The notes beneath the pieces were generated by a model that saw nothing but the letters and a program-made list of their open reading frames with translations, was not told the DNA's origin and did not search any database. Positions 59,147 through 64,000 of a stretch of DNA of 64,000 nucleotides are shown here, one piece after another. Source of the stretch: Azospirillum sp. OGB3 (GTDB lineage: Bacteria > Pseudomonadota > Alphaproteobacteria > Azospirillales > Azospirillaceae); the NCBI RefSeq assembly GCF_014192915.1, contig NZ_JACHYN010000002.1, positions 558,001 through 622,000 on the forward strand. Direction: 5' to 3'. Both the position numbers and the translations under genes were made by a program. Each line of letters opens with the position of its first letter. Position 1 is the first letter of the stretch.

Positions 59147-61189
59147 ATGCCATCCGATGCCATGACCGCAGCCGCCGCGGATCGGATGATGGCGAACGCC
59201 GAGCCGGTCAAACTGGCCGAGCGGTACGAGATCCACCCCAACGCGCCGCTCGCCGCGCTCAACGCCATCGGCGGCAACGCCTATACGGCCAAGCCGCTGC
59301 GTGACAAGCGGTCCGAAGCCTTCGCCATCATTGGCCATGGCGCCACCCTGGCCCGCACCGACATCGCCGCCACCGTCGCCAGCCTCGACAACCAAGCCCA
59401 CATGCGCCTGCTCGACTGGGGCATGGTGGACTGGCCGGCGAGCCAGGGGCACCGCCTCTGCATGATCTTCGAGCGTCCGGCGGGCAAGCGGCTGATGAGC
59501 AGCCTGACCGAGGCCACGGACCCGATCCCCGAAGACCACCTGACCCGCCAGATCATCCACCCGCTGGTCGCGGCGCTGAAGGAACTGTCGAGCCGCGGCG
59601 TGGTCCATGGCGCGATCCGTCCGACCAACCTCTATTACCGCGATCTGGCCTCCAGCAGCCTGATGCTGGGTGAATGCCTGTCCACCCCGCCGGGCTACGG
59701 CCAGACGGTTCTGCTGGAGACGGTGGAGCGCGGCATGGCCTCCCCGGCCGGGCGCGGCACCGGCACCATGGCCGACGACCTCTATTCGCTGGGCGTGACG
59801 CTGCTGCTCCTGCTGCTGGGCCGCAACCCGGTGGGGTCGCTGGAGGACGAGGCGATCCTGCAGGCGAAGATCGAGCGCGGGTCCTACCCGGCTCTGGTCG
59901 GCCAGATGCGCCTGCCGCTGGCCATCAGCGAGGTGATCCGCGGCCTGCTGGTGGACGATCCCAAGCAGCGCTGGACGCTCCAGGACCTCGACCTGTGGGT
60001 CGCCGGCCGCCGTCTCAGCCCGAAACAGCCGCAGGTGCCGCGCCGCGCCGCGCGGCCGCTGGAGTTCCAGGGGCAGGATTACTGGCATTGCCGCACGCTG
60101 GCCCGCGCCTTCGCCCGCCATGTGGCGCCCGCCGCCACGGTCATCGAGGGCGGTGAGCTGGACAAGTGGCTGCGCCGCTCCATGGGCGACGACGCGCGGG
60201 CCGAGGCGGTGGCGAACGCGGTGCAGACCGCCTCGACCACCGGCAAGGGCGGCAGCATGGCCGAACGGCTGGTGTCGCGGGTCTGCATGGCGCTGGACCC
60301 CGCTGCACCCATCCGCTACCGCGGCAAGGCGATGATGCCCGATGGCATCGGCACCATGCTGGCCGACGCCTTCCTGCGCGGCGAGTCGCCCCAACCCTCC
60401 GCCGAGGTGCTCGCCAACCAGCTGCCCATGTTCTGGGTGAGTGTGCAGAGCGACTTCAAGCCGGAGTTCGTGCCGATGGTGCAGAACTTCGACCAGGTCC
60501 GCGGCTTGCTGGACCGCACGGGCCACGGGTTGGGGGTGGAGCGCGTGCTCTACGAGATGAACCCCACCATGCCTTGCATCAGCCCGCTGGTCGCTAAGCA
60601 GATGCCGACCAGCCCGGCGGAGCTGCTGCGCGCGCTCGACTGGATGGGGGCGGGGAGCGAACGGCACAAGGACCCCATCGACCGCCACATCGCCGCCTTC
60701 CTGGCGGTGCGGCATCGGCGGACCGACGAGATGCTCTACACCCAGCTCGGTTCCAGCATCGAGCCAATGCGCCGGGTGATCGCCATGCTGACGATCCTGG
60801 CCGACGTGCAGGCGCGCACCGGCACCGACGGGCTGTCGCACCTCGCCGCCTGGGTGGTCTCCCTGCTCGACCCGGCCTTCCGCCGCTTCCACAGCCGGCC
60901 GCACCAGGACAACGTGCGCAAGCTGGCCGACTCCGCGGCCCACAACGGGCGCCTCGGCGACCTGCTGAAGATCGTCGACGATCCGGACGCGCTGCGCCGC
61001 GACAAGCTGGAGTTCGAGGCCGCCCAGATCGCCTACCGCGAGGCCGACGCCGAGATCAACAAGCTGCGGCAGAGCATCGGCGACCGGAACAGCATCATCG
61101 AATCGTCCGGGCGGCAGGTGGCGGCCATCGTGTCGAGCCTGCTGTCCACGATTCTGGTCGGCGGCATCATCCTCTTCTTCGCCTTCTGA
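59147..61189 (+). CDS. Tail-anchored protein pseudokinase, 680 residues
   Basis: Residues ~25-265 follow the Hanks-type kinase layout but lack catalytic residues. The glycine-loop area is AIGGNAYTAKP; the catalytic loop is HGAIRPTN (154-161) where active kinases have H-R-D-x-K-x-x-N, so Asp is Ala and Lys is Arg. The DFG position reads ECL in LMLGECLS. The structural Asp before YSLGVTLLLLLLGRNP is kept (D211). A long unrecognised helical region follows, then a charged coiled segment (EADAEINKLRQSIGDRN) and one C-terminal transmembrane helix (AIVSSLLSTILVGGIILFFA) ending at the last residue, so the bulk is cytoplasmic. The 175-residue membrane protein gene follows 34 bases later. A signalling or scaffolding role is likely; phosphotransfer is not. 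Confidence 0.75.
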   Translation: MPSDAMTAAAADRMMANAEPVKLAERYEIHPNAPLAALNAIGGNAYTAKPLRDKRSEAFAIIGHGATLARTDIAATVASLDNQAHMRLLDWGMVDWPASQGHRLCMIFERPAGKRLMSSLTEATDPIPEDHLTRQIIHPLVAALKELSSRGVVHGAIRPTNLYYRDLASSSLMLGECLSTPPGYGQTVLLETVERGMASPAGRGTGTMADDLYSLGVTLLLLLLGRNPVGSLEDEAILQAKIERGSYPALVGQMRLPLAISEVIRGLLVDDPKQRWTLQDLDLWVAGRRLSPKQPQVPRRAARPLEFQGQDYWHCRTLARAFARHVAPAATVIEGGELDKWLRRSMGDDARAEAVANAVQTASTTGKGGSMAERLVSRVCMALDPAAPIRYRGKAMMPDGIGTMLADAFLRGESPQPSAEVLANQLPMFWVSVQSDFKPEFVPMVQNFDQVRGLLDRTGHGLGVERVLYEMNPTMPCISPLVAKQMPTSPAELLRALDWMGAGSERHKDPIDRHIAAFLAVRHRRTDEMLYTQLGSSIEPMRRVIAMLTILADVQARTGTDGLSHLAAWVVSLLDPAFRRFHSRPHQDNVRKLADSAAHNGRLGDLLKIVDDPDALRRDKLEFEAAQIAYREADAEINKLRQSIGDRNSIIESSGRQVAAIVSSLLSTILVGGIILFFAF

Positions 61190-61223
61190 CGGCGGCCTTC
61201 AAACCAAGGATCGGGTGGCACCC

Positions 61224-61751
61224 ATGGCGCGCGGCGGCAAGAGCGGCGGAAAGAAGAAGAAGCGCAAGGGCAGCATGCTGACGCTGATCCTGCTGATCAT
61301 CCCGGCGGGTCTGGTGGTGTTGCCCACCTCGATCCTGTTCGGCATCGGCATGATCCCGACCATCGTCGCCTACGTCACCGACCGCGATCCGGAAAAGTCG
61401 GCGCCGATCACCGTCGGCGGGCTGAATTTCTGCGGCTGCATGCCCTACGCCATCGAGCTGTGGAAGCACAACCACACGATCGGCGCCGCCGGCAAGATCT
61501 TCATGGACCCGCTGGCTTGGCTGGTGATGTACGGCGCCGCGGCGATCGGCTGGGCGCTCTATTTCAGCATTCCGCCGATGGTGGCGAATTTCGAGGTGAT
61601 GCGCGCCGAGAAGCGGGTGAGCGCGCTGAAGGACGTGAAGGTCGGCCTCGTCCAGGAATGGGGGCCGGAGGTTGCCGGCGACCTGTTCGACGAGGCCGGC
61701 GGGCTGTCGCCGGACGAGCACGACCAGCTGGCCGAGCCCGCCGGGGCGTGA
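61224..61751 (+). CDS. Small membrane protein encoded after the pseudokinase, 175 residues
   Basis: A Lys-rich N-terminus (MARGGKSGGKKKKRKGS) precedes hydrophobic segments at about residues 18-52 (LTLILLIIPAGLVVLPTSIL and on) and 95-125 (WLVMYGAAAIGWALYFSIPP). GGLNFCGCMPYAIEL contains a C-x-C pair, and an acidic C-terminus ends the protein. No family recognised. Same strand and short spacing suggest an operon with the pseudokinase, and both are membrane-bound, so they may form a complex. ATG 61224 chosen; a GTG 9 bases upstream is possible. Confidence 0.7.
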   Translation: MARGGKSGGKKKKRKGSMLTLILLIIPAGLVVLPTSILFGIGMIPTIVAYVTDRDPEKSAPITVGGLNFCGCMPYAIELWKHNHTIGAAGKIFMDPLAWLVMYGAAAIGWALYFSIPPMVANFEVMRAEKRVSALKDVKVGLVQEWGPEVAGDLFDEAGGLSPDEHDQLAEPAGA

Positions 61752-61774
61752 GGGCGGCGGCTTCATACAATGTT

Positions 61775-61798
61775 CCCTCTCCCCCTCCGGGGAGAGGG
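61775..61798. terminator. Hairpin between the pseudokinase-pair and rpoH (convergent)
   Basis: A perfect 10-bp stem CCCTCTCCCC/GGGGAGAGGG with loop CTCC, no T-run. It sits between two stop codons and could terminate both transcripts; its sequence resembles arms of the palindromic repeats. Confidence 0.6.
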
Positions 61799-61805
61799 CT
61801 ATTAA

Positions 61806-62690
61806 TCACCCGGCCAGCTTCTGTTCCACCGCGGCGTTGCGGATGGCCTTCTGGAGCTTCTCGAAGGCGCGCACCTCGATCTGGCGGACACGCTCGCGGC
61901 TGATGCCGTACTTCTGCGAGAGGTCCTCCAGCGTGGTCGGGTTGTCGCGCAGGCGGCGCTCCACCAGGATGTCGCGCTCGCGCTCGTTCAGGTTCTCCAT
62001 GGCGGCGGTCAGCAGCTTGCGCCGCTTGCCCAGCTCCTCGTTCTCGGCCAGGGAGATTTCCTGGTTCGCCGTCTCGTCGACCAGCCAGTCCTGCCACTCG
62101 CCCTCGCTGTCGGCGCGCAGCGGCGCGTTCAGCGAATGGTCGGGGGCGCCGAGGCGGCGGTTCATGTTGACGACGTCCTGCTCCGGCACGTCCAGCGTCG
62201 TGGCGATGTGGCGCACCTGCTCGGGCGACATGTCGCCCTCCTCGATGGCCTGCATCTGGCCCTTCAGGCGGCGCAGGTTGAAGAACAGCTTCTTCTGGGC
62301 CGCCGTTGTGCCCATCTTCACCAGCGACCAGCTGTGCAGGATGTATTCCTGGATGGCGGCGCGAATCCACCACATGGCATAGGTCGCCAGCCGGAAGCCG
62401 CGGTCGGGGTCGAACCGCTTCACCGCCTGCATCATGCCCACGTTGCCCTCGGAGATCAGCTCCGACAGCGGCAGGCCGTAGCCGCGGTAGCCCATGGCGA
62501 TCTTCGCCACGAGACGCAGATGGCTGGTCACCAGCTTGTGCGCGGCGTCCGAATCCTCGATCTCCTGCCAGCGCTTGGCCAGCATGTACTCCTCCTCTGC
62601 CGCGAGCATGGGGAACTTGCGGATTTCCTGGAGGTAGCGCGAGAGGTTGCTTTCGGAACTGATGACCGGAACGCTGGATATCGTCGCCAT
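61806..62690 (-). CDS. rpoH: Heat-shock sigma factor RpoH (sigma-32)
   Basis: A 294-residue alternative sigma factor. Region 2 is AHKLVTSHLRLVAKIAMGYR...LATYAMWWIRAAIQEYIL; the RpoH-specific box QKKLFFNLRRLK follows. Region 4.2 is TLEEDLSQKYG-like (PTTLEDLSQKYGISRERVRQ). It directs transcription of chaperone and protease genes after heat and misfolding stress. Alphaproteobacteria often carry two or more RpoH paralogues, so this may not be the only one. It lies downstream of rluD on the same strand, the order seen in related genomes. Confidence 0.95.
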   Translation of the reverse strand: MATISSVPVISSESNLSRYLQEIRKFPMLAAEEEYMLAKRWQEIEDSDAAHKLVTSHLRLVAKIAMGYRGYGLPLSELISEGNVGMMQAVKRFDPDRGFRLATYAMWWIRAAIQEYILHSWSLVKMGTTAAQKKLFFNLRRLKGQMQAIEEGDMSPEQVRHIATTLDVPEQDVVNMNRRLGAPDHSLNAPLRADSEGEWQDWLVDETANQEISLAENEELGKRRKLLTAAMENLNERERDILVERRLRDNPTTLEDLSQKYGISRERVRQIEVRAFEKLQKAIRNAAVEQKLAG

Positions 62691-62873
62691 GTTGGACCCT
62701 CTCCGACGGCTGTTGTTCGTGCCTTCTCACGGGCACACGGCCGTTCACTGTTCTGCGCCGCCTCGCCGTCCGCTTGCCCGTTCGATCCGCCGGGGATGGT
62801 CCCGGATGCAAGCGTGAGCGTGGGCGGCTGTTGACGCGAAGAATAACCGACTTCCGCGCGCGGGTATAGTGGA

Positions 62874-63923
62874 TTACAGCGATTCTAAGAAATCTGACAA
62901 ATCTTTAATATCCGTGGGTAGCGGCGCCTGGAAGCGGACCGTCTCCCCTGTTGCGGGATGGCGGAAGGTCAATCCCACGGCGTGCAACGCCTGCCGTGGA
63001 AAGCCAACAAACCGCTCCCGATGGGGTTCCGGCAGGGCAGAGGCGTGCTTGCCGCCGGCGCGTCCGGCACGCCCCTTGCCGTAGAGCGGGTCGCCCACGA
63101 TGGGGTGGCCGATGTGCGCCATATGCACGCGGATCTGATGGGTGCGCCCGGTCTCCAGCGTGCATTCGACCAGCGCCAGCGCCGTGCCGAAGGAGCGGAC
63201 GACCCTGTAGCGGGTCGCCGCGTGCTTGCCGCCGGTGACCACGGCCATCTTCTTGCGGTCGGTGCCGCTGCGCCCGATGTTGCCCTCGATCCGGCCCTCG
63301 CGCGGGGAGGGGACGCCCCAGACCAGCGCCTGGTAGGTGCGGCTGAGCGTGCGGCCGGAGAACTGCTCCGTCAGCGCGTGGTGCGCGCGGTCGTTCTTGG
63401 CGACGACCATCAGGCCGCTGGTGTCCTTGTCGAGGCGGTGGACGATGCCCGGACGCCGCACGCCGCCGATCCCCGACAGGCTGTCGCCGCAATGGGCGAG
63501 CAGGGCGTTGACCAGCGTGCCGTCCGGATTGCCGGCGGCGGGGTGGACCACCATGCCCGCGGGCTTGTCGATCACCAACACGTCCTCATCCTCATAGACC
63601 ACGTCCAGGGGAATGTCCTGGGCCTCGGGCTGTGCAGGTTCAGCTTCGGGGATGAAAACGTCGAAAGTTTGTCCGGGCTTGACCTTCATTGACGGGTCGG
63701 TGACCGTCCGCCCGCTGCCGTCCTGCACGCAACCCTTCTCCAGCAGCGCCTGCACGCGCGACCGGGACAGGCCGGGAAGCCCCGTCGCCAGGGCCTTGTC
63801 GAGCCGCTGGCCGCCGGCCTCCTCCGGAACCGTCCAGCGCTGCCGGGCGCCTTCGCCGGTTTCGCCGTCTTCCGTTCCGGTGTATTCGTCCTCATCGTCG
63901 TCGAATTCGGTGCGTTCGGGCAT
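62874..63923 (-). CDS. rluD: 23S rRNA pseudouridine synthase RluD-type
   Basis: A 349-residue RluA-family enzyme. An acidic N-terminal extension is followed by an S4 domain (QRLDKALATGLPGLSRSRVQ), then the catalytic domain with VHRLDKDTSGLMVVAKND (nucleophile Asp in HRLDKDTSG), and RTHQIRVHMAHIGHPIVGDP. In E. coli RluD modifies helix 69 of 23S rRNA (1911/1915/1917). ATG 63923 is taken as start, with GAGGAG about 12 bases upstream; in-frame upstream sequence reaches 63998 but lacks support. It ends 183 bases upstream of rpoH. Confidence 0.92.
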   Translation of the reverse strand: MPERTEFDDDEDEYTGTEDGETGEGARQRWTVPEEAGGQRLDKALATGLPGLSRSRVQALLEKGCVQDGSGRTVTDPSMKVKPGQTFDVFIPEAEPAQPEAQDIPLDVVYEDEDVLVIDKPAGMVVHPAAGNPDGTLVNALLAHCGDSLSGIGGVRRPGIVHRLDKDTSGLMVVAKNDRAHHALTEQFSGRTLSRTYQALVWGVPSPREGRIEGNIGRSGTDRKKMAVVTGGKHAATRYRVVRSFGTALALVECTLETGRTHQIRVHMAHIGHPIVGDPLYGKGRAGRAGGKHASALPEPHRERFVGFPRQALHAVGLTFRHPATGETVRFQAPLPTDIKDLSDFLESL

Positions 63924-64000
63924 CGTTCGGCAAAGCTCCTCACATTCGCGCGAGAGTGGACCCCAAACCGTGCAGTTCCTCAAGGCACTCGTCGTCATCA

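Overview
The window is GC-rich, densely coded bacterial chromosome from an alphaproteobacterium. It most resembles the Azospirillum/Rhodospirillales group, judged by eye from RpoD, the CAU-anticodon tRNA after rpoD, the GH17-GT2 fusion, the CheB-CheR-PAS protein and the rluD-rpoH pair. The genus is an inference; no database search was run. I see no rRNA, CRISPR array, insertion sequence, integrase or prophage. The only stretch with visibly different (lower) GC is about 39.78-40.61 kb.

Layout. 0-6 kb: 3' end of dnaG, rpoD with terminator, tRNA-Ile(CAU), a TPR/O-GlcNAc-transferase-like protein converging on a GNAT acetyltransferase, and tRNA-Arg(ACG). 6-12.3 kb: a small secreted protein, a PAP2 phosphatase, a SWIM-SNF2 helicase, and an endonuclease III-like glycosylase coupled to a hypothetical gene. 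12.3-13 kb: two small hydrophilic proteins divergent from a GH17-GT2 beta-glucan synthase, with promoter motifs of the general-stress sigma factor (EcfG) type on both strands. 15.7-17.6 kb: three small secreted repeat proteins on the minus strand; two have matching CRP/FNR-like palindromes placed near -42 of candidate promoters. 17.8-24.4 kb: topB, a trypsin-like protease, a RidA protein, an EF-G paralogue and a TPR protein. 24.5-28.4 kb: degP-type protease followed by an OmpR/histidine-kinase pair. 28.6-33.1 kb: AI-2E-family permease, DHA2 efflux pump, fetAB, and a 70-residue protein behind an exact EcfG-type promoter. 33.2-38.8 kb: CheB-CheR-PAS protein coupled by a GTGA overlap to a hybrid histidine kinase. 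38.8-40.6 kb: a gene-poor stretch with small unknown genes. 40.6-52.8 kb: sppA, an AhpD-like enzyme, a REC-HPt protein, an IalB-like protein, aroC, fabI, a YihY/BrkB protein, a radical SAM/SPASM enzyme divergent from a sialidase-fold protein, serC, and a parDE toxin-antitoxin pair. 52.8-64 kb: trkH, a 569-residue unknown protein, hisZ-purA, a tail-anchored pseudokinase with a small membrane partner, rpoH and rluD.

Much of the content is housekeeping: transcription (rpoD, rpoH), translation (fusA paralogue, rluD, two tRNAs), envelope quality control (degP, sppA, two-component pair), and amino acid, purine and lipid synthesis (aroC, hisZ, serC, purA, fabI). The parts most worth a second look are the secreted repeat-protein cluster, including a protein with a cysteine every nine residues; the pseudokinase/membrane-protein pair; the EcfG-type promoters in front of small unknown genes; the low-GC islet; and several in-frame 12- and 15-bp tandem repeats in protein tails. 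A family of GC-rich palindromic repeats also recurs between genes.
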